From Paucisalibacillus globulus DSM 18846 (GTDB lineage: Bacteria > Bacillota > Bacilli > Bacillales > Amphibacillaceae): DNA of 64,000 bases. The translations under genes and the position numbers were made by a program. Shown here piece after piece: positions 45,741 to 54,020 of this stretch; within the stretch, counting starts at the first letter, position 1, and every line of letters begins with the position of its first letter. The stretch lies in the NCBI RefSeq assembly GCF_000482485.1, contig NZ_KI519435.1:272023-336022 (forward strand). The letters are read 5' to 3'. The notes beneath the pieces are model-generated. The model was not told the origin of the DNA and searched no databases. It saw nothing but the letters and a program-made list of their open reading frames with translations.

Positions 45741-46028
45741 TTATTTTTTAACATGGTCTTTAAAGTATTCTATAAAATGCATTGGAGAGGTCTTCACAGT
45801 GTATGAATAAACGCCACGAGTCGTATGTAAGTAAAGAAGCCCTGCTCCTTCACCGCCTATTTGACGATAAGACATATCGAGCACTTCTTGGATGGGAAAT
45901 TCACGATGGAAACTCGTAACTTTATCCTTGTATAAACTTAGACAGCGTTTGTGCTCCATATCGACTTGCTCTAGGCTATTAACTATACGCTCGACCTTTA
46001 TATATTCCTGTTTTGCTAATATATCCAC
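45741..46028 (-). CDS. Hypothetical small protein
   Basis: The GTG at 46028 suits the GGAGGG site better than the TTG before it; 95 residues. It contains IVNSLEQVDMEHKRCLSLYK and SYRQIGGEGAGLLYLHTTRG followed by VYSYTVKTSPMHFIEYF, a small PH-like beta pattern. I do not recognise the family with certainty. It lies between the Spx paralogue and a membrane protein gene, all leftward. Confidence 0.6.
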   Translation of the reverse strand: MDILAKQEYIKVERIVNSLEQVDMEHKRCLSLYKDKVTSFHREFPIQEVLDMSYRQIGGEGAGLLYLHTTRGVYSYTVKTSPMHFIEYFKDHVKK

Positions 46029-46050
46029 CAAATCCCTCCAAGCCTAAAAC

Positions 46051-46479
46051 TTATTCATCCATCAAACGATTCTCTTCTTCTAGGAATCTGATAAAGTGAT
46101 TCATTGCAAATCCAGGTTGCTCTTTCACATTCTTGATATATCGTTCTTTTACTGTCTCCGTCACAACATCACTTTTTTTAATACGTTTAACAATAAACGC
46201 TTCACTCACTTTGAGTATTTCTTTACGTTGATGCTTTGCCTCTTTTGATAACGCAAAACCAAATGCTCCCATTACTGCGTATAAAATAAGAGCTACAGTT
46301 GTTCTTGTATCTGGCATGATAACCAGCATAAAGAATAGACTTATTAATGAAAAGGCGATTAATGGAAATGCCCAAAATGAATACTTAGAAACTTTTTTTA
46401 TGAAAGGATAAATGGTATCGTTCAACTTATCCACTTCTTTTTTTATAAAGCTTGGCATATCAGTCATTGGAAGATTCAT
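46051..46479 (-). CDS. Membrane protein, DUF5392-like
   Basis: A 142-residue protein with an N-terminal amphipathic part, two adjacent membrane helices (about residues 34-55 and 60-78), then a long charged helical tail (KHQRKEILKVSEAFIVKRIK). The pattern fits what I recall of DUF5392 in Bacillaceae; the function is unknown. AAGGTGGG precedes the ATG. It is 17 bp downstream of the YugP gene. Confidence 0.65.
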   Translation of the reverse strand: MNLPMTDMPSFIKKEVDKLNDTIYPFIKKVSKYSFWAFPLIAFSLISLFFMLVIMPDTRTTVALILYAVMGAFGFALSKEAKHQRKEILKVSEAFIVKRIKKSDVVTETVKERYIKNVKEQPGFAMNHFIRFLEEENRLMDE

Positions 46480-46496
46480 GTTTATCCCACCTTTAG

Positions 46497-47180
46497 TTAA
46501 TTTTCTCTTTCCCTGAAAATCATAATATATTTAACAAGCTCAAGTACGGCAATCATGGTACTAGCTACATAGGTTAGAGCCGCTGCATTTAACACTTTGG
46601 CTACTCCTCTTTCTTCTTGGTTTGTAATCATACCAAGCTCTAGTAATTTATTTCTAGCACGACTTGAAGCATCAAATTCTACTGGTAATGTTACTAATTG
46701 AAATATCACTGCCGCCGAGAATAGGAGGATACCAATTCCAATTAAGTTTCCTAAATTAAGCAAGAATCCAGCAATTAATAAAAATGGTGCCATTTGTGAA
46801 CCAATATTCGTAAATGGAACAAGCTTATGTCTGAGTACCAACATCGAATAGTGATTAGCATGTTGAATTGCATGACCCACCTCGTGTGCCGCAACGGAAA
46901 GTGACGAAATAGAATTCCCTCGATAAACTGGCTCAGATAACCGAATTACTTTAGCCGTTGGGTCATAATGATCTGATAATACTCCTCTTCTAGAAAGCTC
47001 AATCCTTACATCGGAAAGCCCCTCACTATCCAAAATTCTTCTTGCTACCTCTACCCCTGTCATTCCAGAAGATGCTGTATACGTAGAACCCTTCCGGAAG
47101 TTACTTTTTACTTTCGCTTGTGCTAACATGGCAATTCCAAAAGCGATAAGTATTAAAAAATCCATTGGATGAAAGAACAT
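46497..47180 (-). CDS. yugP: Zinc metallopeptidase, YugP family
   Basis: A 227-residue membrane protein with four helices. The zinc motif is AAHEVGHAIQH (HExxH) in the middle, followed by LPVEFDASSRA, the family's downstream glutamate/aspartate region. The N-terminus (TASSGMTGVEVARRILDSEG) matches YugP of B. subtilis. It is probably a membrane-facing protease; its substrate is unknown. GGGGGG lies before the ATG. Confidence 0.9.
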   Translation of the reverse strand: MFFHPMDFLILIAFGIAMLAQAKVKSNFRKGSTYTASSGMTGVEVARRILDSEGLSDVRIELSRRGVLSDHYDPTAKVIRLSEPVYRGNSISSLSVAAHEVGHAIQHANHYSMLVLRHKLVPFTNIGSQMAPFLLIAGFLLNLGNLIGIGILLFSAAVIFQLVTLPVEFDASSRARNKLLELGMITNQEERGVAKVLNAAALTYVASTMIAVLELVKYIMIFREREN

Positions 47181-47371
47181 GTCAGATCCCCCTGGTGTCT
47201 GTTATTTCTATATCTAAGGCTTGACAATATCCTCCCAGATTTATACATTAAATTATCTCCTTATAGTTATATACGAAATAACTTTGTGTTTTGTTGCACA
47301 TATTGAAAAATAATTTATTTTTTCTGGGTGTAATATGATTATAAAAAATTAATATGAACTGAATATGAACT

Positions 47372-47409
47372 AAGAAGACTACGAACAAAAAATTGTTCGT
47401 AGTCTTCTT
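47372..47409 (-). terminator. Terminator after the histidine kinase
   Basis: AAGAAGACTACGAACAA pairs with TTGTTCGTAGTCTTCTT; the stem is 17 bp and ends just before the kinase stop codon. Confidence 0.85.
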
Positions 47410-47410
47410 C

Positions 47411-48772
47411 TTACTGACTTAATGGGATATTCACTGTAAAAGTAGAACCCTGTCCTTCAATACTATCAACAGTAATACTAAATTTATGGATGTTTATAAT
47501 CTTCTTAACTATGGATAAACCTAATCCATTTCCTTCAACTGACCTGTTTCTTGAACGGTCCACTTTATAAAATCGTCCAAATAAATTGGGAAGCGCTTCT
47601 TTCGGAATTCCAATACCAAAATCTCTAACACTTACCTTAATCTGACTGGAGGTAATTCGAATAACAATCTCTATAGTTCCTTCCTCGTCTGTATATTTTA
47701 TGGCATTTGTAATTAAATTTAACCAAACCTGCTCCATCAAATCTTTATCCGCATATATTTCTACAGGTTCAATGTTTAAATGCATATCAATTTTCTTTTT
47801 ATTCCACATTGGTTCTGTAGTTAAGACTGAATTTCGTATTTGTTCATCTAAACGATAGGACAATGGATTATACGGATGGTGTTCGGAATCTAGTGAGGCA
47901 ATTCGTAATAAGTTATCACTTAAACGAGACATTCGCTCAATTTCCTGATAAATAATATGCAAGTATTCTTTCTGATTATCTTTTGGTACAACATCATCCA
48001 TTATTGCCTTTGTAAATCCCTTTATAGAGGTAAGTGGGGATTGTATTTCATGCGAAACATTACTTACAAAGTCGGCTCGCATCGAATCAATCTTCTCTAT
48101 TTCTGCTGTCATATGGTTAAAACTATCAATTAATTCCCCAACCTCATCTTGATTCTTGCGGTTCGTTTTTTCTACACGTACAGAAAAATCACCTTTTGCG
48201 ATTTTACGTGCTGCATTAGTCAATTTTCTAATTGGGTTAACTAAGTAAGTAGAGGCTAGTAAAATTAATATACTACCGATAAATAAAACAATTAATAGTG
48301 AGATAAAAATCCCCTGTTGGATATCCTCAAACTCATCTTCATAATCAATACGAGTAATCAAGGCATATTTTCCACTAGATAGCATGATTGGTACACCAAT
48401 AATTCTTGCTGATTTATTATGCCTGTCCACTTTTACTACCGGATCATCAAATGAGTGTCTTAATATCTCCTCTACATCCTCTATTTTAATAGGAATCGAT
48501 GTATTACCTTGCTTTTCATAAATTACATTTCTTCCATCCGTAATCAGTACATCAAAGTCCATATCATCAAAGTTTTTCACTAATTTTGGGATACTCTCTG
48601 GGCCTGTCATTTGAATAACTTCTGCCAAACCAATTGAAATTGTCGATAATTCTTCCCTAAACACTTTTTCCTGATTTAATGAGAAAGGTGTTAAAAAGTA
48701 GGACAATAAAATACTGACAATAACGACACCAATAAAGGTACCCACAATTTTTAAGTAGAGACTTCTAACCAT
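47411..48772 (-). CDS. Sensor histidine kinase with HAMP domain
   Basis: A 453-residue kinase: helix (about 7-27), extracytoplasmic sensor of about 125 residues, helix (about 155-175), HAMP (LVNPIRKLTNAARKIAKGDF), H-box VSNVSHEIQSPLTSIKGF, N-box NLITNAIKYTDEEGT, G1 VRDFGIGIP and G2 NGLGLSIVKKI. Its ATG overlaps the regulator gene's stop by 8 bp. The sensed signal is unknown. Confidence 0.93.
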   Translation of the reverse strand: MVRSLYLKIVGTFIGVVIVSILLSYFLTPFSLNQEKVFREELSTISIGLAEVIQMTGPESIPKLVKNFDDMDFDVLITDGRNVIYEKQGNTSIPIKIEDVEEILRHSFDDPVVKVDRHNKSARIIGVPIMLSSGKYALITRIDYEDEFEDIQQGIFISLLIVLFIGSILILLASTYLVNPIRKLTNAARKIAKGDFSVRVEKTNRKNQDEVGELIDSFNHMTAEIEKIDSMRADFVSNVSHEIQSPLTSIKGFTKAIMDDVVPKDNQKEYLHIIYQEIERMSRLSDNLLRIASLDSEHHPYNPLSYRLDEQIRNSVLTTEPMWNKKKIDMHLNIEPVEIYADKDLMEQVWLNLITNAIKYTDEEGTIEIVIRITSSQIKVSVRDFGIGIPKEALPNLFGRFYKVDRSRNRSVEGNGLGLSIVKKIINIHKFSITVDSIEGQGSTFTVNIPLSQ

Positions 48773-49439
48773 GACTTTCCTCCAGCCGATACCCTAATCC
48801 TCTTACCGTCGTTATTGCAATATCCTCAAAATCCTCTAGTTGTTCACGCAAACGTTTTATATGTACATCGACCGTTCGCTCATCTCCTTCATAATCATAT
48901 CCCCAAATTTTTTCAATCAACTGATTACGTGTAAATATCTTCCCTGGAGAGCTTGCAAGTACAAATAACAGCTCACATTCCTTCTTCTTTAAGGAGATAA
49001 TCTTTTCTTCTGCTTGAACTAGAAGCCTTTCCTTATCAATAGTAATGGAACCCACCTTAACCTTTTCTTCCACGCTAATATTGTATCGTTTTAATAGTGC
49101 CTCCACTCGCAAAATCAATTCAACCGGATCAAAAGGTTTTACTAAGTAATCGTCTGTCCCCGCACGGAATCCCTTAACCTTATCTTGTGATTCTCCTTTA
49201 GCAGTTACCATTAAAATAGGAATATCTAAAAAAGACCGAATATCCTCTGTAAGCTCATAACCATCAATTCTAGGCATCATAACATCTACAATTGCCAAAT
49301 CAATGGTATGTTTTCCAAGAAGCTCTAATGCTTCCTCCCCATCAGCTGCTTCAATCACATGATAATGACTATTTTCTAAATATAGCCTAATTAATTTTCG
49401 GATATGTGCATCATCATCAACTACGAGTACCGTATTCAT
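48765..49439 (-). CDS. OmpR-family response regulator
   Basis: A 224-residue regulator: receiver domain (1-120, phosphoacceptor Asp52 in IVDVMMPRIDGYE, Lys in YLVKPFDP) and a winged helix with FTRNQLIEKIWGYDYEGDER and VDVHIKRLREQLED. It is encoded just upstream of and overlapping its kinase. The target genes are unknown. Confidence 0.93.
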   Translation of the reverse strand: MNTVLVVDDDAHIRKLIRLYLENSHYHVIEAADGEEALELLGKHTIDLAIVDVMMPRIDGYELTEDIRSFLDIPILMVTAKGESQDKVKGFRAGTDDYLVKPFDPVELILRVEALLKRYNISVEEKVKVGSITIDKERLLVQAEEKIISLKKKECELLFVLASSPGKIFTRNQLIEKIWGYDYEGDERTVDVHIKRLREQLEDFEDIAITTVRGLGYRLEESHG

Positions 49440-49829
49440 ATTCCATCACTTCCTACTATTTTCTAATTTTAGTGTAGCGCAGGTTAAAGAAACCGTAAAA
49501 CTAGAAACCCTTATTTTATTGGAAAGGCTCTTATTACCTTGTTTTTTTGTATAGTAATTAATCGTGTGATCTGCCCTGAGTTGAAGGGTTAAACAAATGA
49601 CGAGAGAGTAAAACATTTCAGGATAGAGTCTCACATGTCTTTTTCCACTATGGTTGGGGTTGAAATATCCCAAGCGTGTCACGCGCATCATTTCACGTAA
49701 CGGTTAGAACTAATATTCCTATGTCACCGGATAGTTTGTAAAAACTTCCTAACTGCCAAAAATAATCATCAATATTTTCCCAAAAAGAACTAATACTATG
49801 ACCAAACAAAAAAAGGAGTGATTTCTTTT
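49440..49829. other. Intergenic region between divergent genes
   Basis: These 390 bp separate the two-component system (leftward) from the YkwD-like gene (rightward). An open frame at 49446-49691 on the minus strand lacks a binding site and is not supported. I see no riboswitch, repeat or clear promoter; the only palindrome noted is GCGTGTCACGC near 49675. Confidence 0.5.
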
Positions 49830-50552
49830 ATGAAAGGGAAATTAGTTAAACTATTTATTGCGTTCTTTGTAGTTATTGTCCTTACTGCTTGTAACAATGA
49901 TGATGCAGGTAGTGATAATGATAATAATAGTAACAATGGTAATGACAACATTTCTAGTATGAGTACCGATCAATCAAGTAATGACTACCCGCATACACAA
50001 CCAATTAAAACTCAGGATGCTAAGTATAAATTCACACCACAGCAGGGGAAAAATGAACAACCTGGTGGTGATAATGTTCCAAATACGAATAATATCACGA
50101 ATAAACAACAAGCTACACCACAGCAACAGCAGCAAAAGCCACAACAAGCCCAGCAGCAAACTGAGAATCACGGGCTTAGCCAATTTGAAAGTGATGTAGT
50201 GGCATTAACCAATAAAGAAAGAACGCAAGCAGGCCTTTCTACATTACAAGTCGATACTAAACTAAGTCAGGTTGCCAGAGAGAAATCAAATGACATGCAA
50301 AAAAATGGGTATTTTTCACATACGAGCCCTACCTATGGCTCTCCCTTCGATATGATGCGTGACTTTGGTATTACGTATCGTTCGGCAGGTGAGAATATTG
50401 CACAAGGACAATCTTCACCCGCAGAAGTTGTTCAAGCATGGATGAATAGTCAAGGACATCGTGAAAATATATTAAATGCAAACTTTACCCATATTGGTGT
50501 CGGCTATAACACACAAGGAAAGCAATGGACACAGATGTTTATTACAAAGTGA
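49830..50552 (+). CDS. CAP-domain lipoprotein, YkwD-like
   Basis: The ATG at 49830 follows AAAGGAG; 240 residues. A lipobox VLTAC (Cys21) anchors it outside the membrane. A low-complexity linker rich in Asn, Asp and Gln (about 22-115) leads to a C-terminal SCP/CAP domain: LTNKERTQAGLSTLQVD, HTSPTYGSPFDMM, SAGENIAQGQSSPAEVVQAW and GHRENILNANFTHIGVGY. YkwD-type CAP proteins are common on Bacillus cells and spores; the biochemical role is unsettled. Confidence 0.88.
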   Translation: MKGKLVKLFIAFFVVIVLTACNNDDAGSDNDNNSNNGNDNISSMSTDQSSNDYPHTQPIKTQDAKYKFTPQQGKNEQPGGDNVPNTNNITNKQQATPQQQQQKPQQAQQQTENHGLSQFESDVVALTNKERTQAGLSTLQVDTKLSQVAREKSNDMQKNGYFSHTSPTYGSPFDMMRDFGITYRSAGENIAQGQSSPAEVVQAWMNSQGHRENILNANFTHIGVGYNTQGKQWTQMFITK

Positions 50553-50558
50553 TGATTT

Positions 50559-50585
50559 AACGCCATGAATCTTTTTCATGGCGTT
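50559..50585 (+). terminator. Terminator after the YkwD-like gene
   Basis: AACGCCATGAA (50559-50569) pairs with TTCATGGCGTT (50575-50585), followed by TATTTATT. Confidence 0.85.
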
Positions 50586-50726
50586 TATTTATTAGTAACT
50601 CTACCGTCGGTTGAATTTTAAAACGAATCCCTATTCAACTAATGGTTGATAGTCGAGCGAACCCTCCTGTGCTATTCTCTAATTAACAGCGCGCACTGTA
50701 TAATTTATCATGGAGGTTTCACCAGT

Positions 50727-51800
50727 ATGTTAAATAGTCAATTAATCGGATCATATATTTCTAAACTTAGAAAAGAGCAAGATTTAACCCAAGTTGAATT
50801 AGCGGACAAATTAAACGTTAGCCACCAGGCTGTATCTAAATGGGAAAAAGGGGATTCCATACCGGATGTGGGTACGTTAGTATTACTAGCAGATGAATTT
50901 AATATTTCAGTTGACGGTATTTTAAATGGTGGTAAAAAAGATGATAAATCGTTTAAAAATGTTGGACCAATTGTTTATAGCATTGCTAAGAAGGATACCA
51001 ATAAAGCTGCGGAATTATTGAATAAAGGAGATTCCGGGTTAGATGATCTTATCTCCATTGCCCCAGTACTTAAAACAAGTTCATTAGATAGTGTAACGAA
51101 GAATCTAGATGATACGAAGCTTTCCATCCAACATATCGTTCAGTTAGCTCCATTCTTAAGTGAAAATTCTCTCGAGGAACTGTTTAATAAGTTTACTAAC
51201 GATGATTCGTATTCCATTAAAGACATTATTCATCTTGCTCCATTTTTAAAAAGCGAGCTAATATCAAAGCTTCTAATGAAAAAAAGAGATTTATTAAGCA
51301 TCGGTGACATCGCACAACTCGGTCCATTTATTGGTGAGGATATGGATGAAATTATTAAAGATATTCCTTTAAAAGATATCCGCTGGGAATTTATTATGGG
51401 ACTTGCACCTTTTGTATCGATTGATGTATTAAAGTCACTTGTAGATAAAGCGCTGGATAAGGAAATTTCCTTTAATAAAATTATTGCTGTTGCTCCCTTT
51501 CTTGACCAAGACACAACTGATGAACTTGCATTACGCATCAGTAATCAAAAGGCGGAAAGTCACCATTTGTCTGCATTAGCACCTTTTGTCAGTAAGTACA
51601 CACTAGGGGAAATTGCAAAGTCCGTTGATATTGATGACCACACTTTAATTGCTATCGCACCATTCCTTGGCCAAAAAGAACTCGGTACGTTAATAGAGGA
51701 CTCTAATTTAGACGGTTTAGCCCCGGGCACTATAGCTAACCTTGCACCATTTCTTAATCAAGAAAGTTTAGTTAAAATAATTACAAAGATTAAGAGCTAA
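50727..51800 (+). CDS. XRE-family HTH protein with nine LAPF-type repeats
   Basis: The ATG at 50727 follows GGAGG; 357 residues. An N-terminal HTH_3 domain (IGSYISKLRKEQDLTQVELA, NVSHQAVSKWEKGDSIPDVG) is followed by nine imperfect repeats of about 30 residues, each with a centre like LAPFLSxxxL (SIAPVL, QLAPFL, HLAPFL, QLGPFI, GLAPFV, AVAPFL, ALAPFV, AIAPFL, NLAPFL). The repeats should stack as a helical solenoid, perhaps a protein- or ligand-binding surface. Function unknown. Confidence 0.8.
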   Translation: MLNSQLIGSYISKLRKEQDLTQVELADKLNVSHQAVSKWEKGDSIPDVGTLVLLADEFNISVDGILNGGKKDDKSFKNVGPIVYSIAKKDTNKAAELLNKGDSGLDDLISIAPVLKTSSLDSVTKNLDDTKLSIQHIVQLAPFLSENSLEELFNKFTNDDSYSIKDIIHLAPFLKSELISKLLMKKRDLLSIGDIAQLGPFIGEDMDEIIKDIPLKDIRWEFIMGLAPFVSIDVLKSLVDKALDKEISFNKIIAVAPFLDQDTTDELALRISNQKAESHHLSALAPFVSKYTLGEIAKSVDIDDHTLIAIAPFLGQKELGTLIEDSNLDGLAPGTIANLAPFLNQESLVKIITKIKS

Positions 51801-51827
51801 TTTTTTGAGCCACTTCAATATGAAAAG

Positions 51828-51856
51828 TTAATCCCGCACATTTCATGCGGGATTAA
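51828..51856. terminator. Bidirectional terminator
   Basis: TTAATCCCGCA (51828-51838) pairs with TGCGGGATTAA (51846-51856) between convergent genes. Confidence 0.85.
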
Positions 51857-51879
51857 CTCATTGACTTTATAATACCGAA

Positions 51880-52674
51880 TTAGATTTTTCCTTTTTCCTT
51901 TGTTATCACATGGAGACAAATTGCAGTAAAGATAATACCACTGATTAAATTGCCAATAGTAACAGGAATTTGATTCCATAACCACCAGTCTCCGAATGAT
52001 ATATCCGCCCCTAACATCATCGCTGCAGGTATAACAAACATATTAACAACTGCGTGTTCGAATCCTTGTGCGAAGAATATAAAAACTGGAATCCACATTG
52101 CAGCGATTTTCCCAATGGTTGCTTGGGATGTAAATGCCATAACTGCCCCCATAGTTACCATCCAATTACATAATAGTGCCTTTACAAAAACAACAATATA
52201 ACCATCGCCACCATACCCCTTATAATCAAGGGTTTTGCTTTCAGCAACTGCGATAATTTTATCGATTACAGGTGCATCAAAAGTATGTCCAAATTTGGTA
52301 ATGGCGATGAAGAATAGCACAGCATAAAAAACACTTCCAATTAAGTTCCCAATAAAAGCCCAAGTAAAGTTGCGTAATATCTTTGGTGTTGTTGTGAGCC
52401 CCCTGAACCGAGCAATAGGCAGCATCGCAAATGATCCCGTTACTAGTTCAAGGTTTAATAGTAATATGATTACAAATCCAGTTGGAAAAATAATCGCTCC
52501 GACGATATCCAGTCCTGTCTGGGTAGAAGCTTGGTATGCTAGGGTAGTGGCATAACCCAAAAATGCACCAGACAAAAACCCTTTAATTAAAATATGTAGT
52601 ACGGATAAACTTGCCTTCTTCTCGGCAGCAATAGCAATTGATTGAACAACTTCATTTGGTTTAACATAATCCAT
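51880..52674 (-). CDS. Formate/nitrite transporter family protein
   Basis: A 264-residue protein with six helices and the FNT features: FLSGAFLGYATTLAYQ, LNLELVTGSFAMLPIA, the central VKALLCNWMVTMG and FEHAVVNMFVIPAAMM. FNT channels form pentamers that pass formate, nitrite or hydrosulfide. A perfect Fnr site upstream suggests use during oxygen limitation, favouring nitrite or formate. It is a single gene. Confidence 0.92.
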   Translation of the reverse strand: MDYVKPNEVVQSIAIAAEKKASLSVLHILIKGFLSGAFLGYATTLAYQASTQTGLDIVGAIIFPTGFVIILLLNLELVTGSFAMLPIARFRGLTTTPKILRNFTWAFIGNLIGSVFYAVLFFIAITKFGHTFDAPVIDKIIAVAESKTLDYKGYGGDGYIVVFVKALLCNWMVTMGAVMAFTSQATIGKIAAMWIPVFIFFAQGFEHAVVNMFVIPAAMMLGADISFGDWWLWNQIPVTIGNLISGIIFTAICLHVITKEKGKI

Positions 52675-52708
52675 TTATTTTCCTCCCCAAAAGGAAATTT
52701 TCATTCAT

Positions 52709-52749
52709 TTTATATGTGGGAGTACTAATCACCTGTGAAAAATGTCACA
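52709..52749 (-). promoter_or_regulatory. Fnr-type promoter of the FNT gene
   Basis: TGTGA (52734-52738), six bases and TCACA (52745-52749) form the exact Bacillus Fnr box. Centred at 52741.5, it lies 30 bp from a -10 TATAAA (52714-52709), the spacing of a class II activator site at -41.5. An outer inverted repeat ATCACCT/AGGTGAT (52728-52734, 52754-52760) flanks it. Confidence 0.8.
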
Positions 52750-53010
52750 TAAAGGTGATGAAAATGCTGCTATGTATAGAAGTGTTCGAAATAAAGTCAA
52801 AAATATGCCCTCGTCTGTTTCACTGGTAACAGTTCTATAATTTGGGATTGAGATAGTTGGGGCAAATTCGAATCAGATTTAGAATTAGGGAAAGTTCTGA
52901 AAAACCTTTAAAACCAAGTAGATAGACTAGAAGAAAAAATCGAATCCCTCCATTTTAAAATAGATAAGTAGGTATATTTGACCTTTTTACAAGCTATGAC
53001 TAATGAACGA
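52750..53010. other. Intergenic stretch with possible gene remnant
   Basis: No intact gene. On the plus strand, 52853-52971 reads DSWGKFESDLELGKVLKNL, a TAA, then NQVDRLEEKIESLHFKIDK, a coiled-coil-like sequence broken by the stop. It may be a fossil; support is weak. Confidence 0.3.
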
Positions 53011-53038
53011 TTACCATGAGCCTGTTTTAGGCTACAAT
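53011..53038 (+). promoter_or_regulatory. Probable promoter of toxin gene 1
   Basis: TTACCA (53011-53016), 16 bp and TACAAT (53033-53038) stand about 80 bp upstream of the toxin start, giving a leader of about 73 nt that contains the anti-Shine-Dalgarno sequence CCCCTC (53079-53084). Confidence 0.5.
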
Positions 53039-53118
53039 GGAAGTATGCATGGTGAGTCGTTAGGGTGGGATTTTCACTCCCCTCTGGATCCATTTTATTG
53101 GTGAAAGGAGGGGTGCCT

Positions 53119-53232
53119 TTGGAGAATTTAGTAATATCAATTTTGATGTTACTAGTTGCAGCGGGTTCATTTTTGATTTCTTTGCTGGAGTTCGTAAGGC
53201 GGTTAATTGACGACAAGATTAACAAAAAGTGA
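53119..53232 (+). CDS. Holin-like type I toxin peptide, copy 1
   Basis: A TTG at 53119, 7 nt after AAAGGAGG, opens 37 codons: MENLVISILMLLVAAGSFLI, then SLLEFVRRLIDDKINKK. One membrane helix and a basic tail match the small holin-like/TxpA-type toxins of Firmicutes. CCCCTC in the leader (53079-53084) can pair with GAGGGG of the binding site (53108-53113), blocking translation as in known type I systems. A convergent antisense RNA gene lies downstream. A close copy is at 60008. Confidence 0.8.
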   Translation: MENLVISILMLLVAAGSFLISLLEFVRRLIDDKINKK

Positions 53233-53274
53233 ACCCCCACCCGTGACGGCTAAATCACTATAGGGTGAGGGTTC
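53231..53274. terminator. Shared terminator of toxin and antisense RNA 1
   Basis: GAACCCCCACCC (53231-53242) pairs with GGGTGAGGGTTC (53263-53274), one mismatch. T-rich stretches follow on both strands, so the convergent transcripts overlap at their 3' ends here. Confidence 0.8.
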
Positions 53275-53387
53275 TTCTGTTCATTTTTCATTTGTAAGGT
53301 GTTCAGAGGGGATTCCACGCCTGAACTTCCAACCATGCGGGGCCGGGGGTGTTCGGTAACATCCTCGGTTCATTTTATGCTAATTTA
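53231..53387 (-). ncRNA. Predicted antitoxin antisense RNA 1
   Basis: From the promoter at 53422-53394, transcription leftward would start near 53387 and end at the shared hairpin near 53228, giving about 160 nt. It contains conserved hairpins, including TTCAG/CTGAA around the GGAATCCCCTC loop, that recur in the copy at 60 kb. Its 3' end is complementary to the toxin mRNA 3' end, as in TxpA/RatA. Confidence 0.65.
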
Positions 53388-53393
53388 GGTCTC

Positions 53394-53422
53394 ATTATAC
53401 CTACTACTTCCCCTCATGTCTA
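53394..53422 (-). promoter_or_regulatory. Promoter of antisense RNA 1
   Basis: On the minus strand, TAGACA (53422-53417), a 17-bp spacer and a perfect TATAAT (53399-53394). No open frame follows, so the product is an RNA. Confidence 0.75.
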
Positions 53423-53512
53423 CACCATTCAATCTATTCCTTATTGCTTTTCTATCCGGTCCTTTATTTGTATATAATTATCAGATTATTTGTGCTACAA
53501 TTTTTTTAGAAT

Positions 53513-53553
53513 AACTCACATTCGTTCGTCCTTTAACGATTGTGTTAGTTTTT
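53513..53553 (+). terminator. Terminator-like hairpin
   Basis: AACTCACATTCGTT (53513-53526) pairs imperfectly with AACGATTGTGTTAG (53535-53548), followed by TTTTTC. It closely resembles the hairpin after ccdA at 62613-62648. No obvious gene ends here; it may be left from a lost gene. Confidence 0.6.
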
Positions 53554-53621
53554 CTTATGTCGGCGGAAAGCTTTTATACTTTCCTATCTACGTAAAATAT
53601 ATTTCAAGGGGCGAAAAAAAT

Positions 53622-54005
53622 ATGATGAATAACTTTGAAACCGTCCTAACCAATTACTATCAGGCTTGGAATGAAGGCTTCCAAACAAAGGATGCGACTA
53701 GATTTAGAGAGTTTATGTCTAAAAGTTTCACTGGATACTGGGCATTTTCTGGAATAGAAAAACCAGAAGTATATGATTATCACTACGATATTGTCTCCGT
53801 TTTAAACCAATATGATGAAAGTACATATAAGGAGTTTGATGTAGTTTCTTCTACGGAACGAAAAAACGGAGAAAACTATCTTGTTTTCGGAACAGAAACC
53901 AGTATGATTTCCGGACAATCTCATCAGGCTAAATGCATGTATGTGTGGGGGATGGAAAACGGGGATTGGAAGTTAATAAGGGAATATACTGAGATGGGGA
54001 ACTAG
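53622..54005 (+). CDS. SnoaL/NTF2-like protein
   Basis: The ATG at 53622 follows AAGGGGCG; 127 residues. MNNFETVLTNYYQAWNEGFQ and ATRFREFMSKSFTGYWAFSG, then ENYLVFGTETSMISGQSHQA and YVWGMENGDWKLIREYTEM, fit the NTF2-like fold (DUF4440/SnoaL), a small cone-shaped binding domain. The ligand is unknown. It is 15 bp from a lipoprotein gene and likely in the same operon. Confidence 0.72.
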   Translation: MMNNFETVLTNYYQAWNEGFQTKDATRFREFMSKSFTGYWAFSGIEKPEVYDYHYDIVSVLNQYDESTYKEFDVVSSTERKNGENYLVFGTETSMISGQSHQAKCMYVWGMENGDWKLIREYTEMGN

Positions 54006-54020
54006 AAAAAGGGTGATTAT

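Noticed and set aside
49446..49691. 81-codon minus-strand ORF
   Set aside because: No ribosome binding site, composition unlike the neighbouring genes, and no recognisable motif.
49440..49829. Possible ydaO-type (cyclic di-AMP) riboswitch upstream of the YkwD-like gene
   Set aside because: The gap and the cell-wall gene fit, but I could not find the conserved motif blocks or the expected pairing.
52908..53240. 110-codon minus-strand ORF
   Set aside because: It is a shadow of the toxin-antitoxin region; the plus-strand peptide has a better start site and a homologue at 60 kb.
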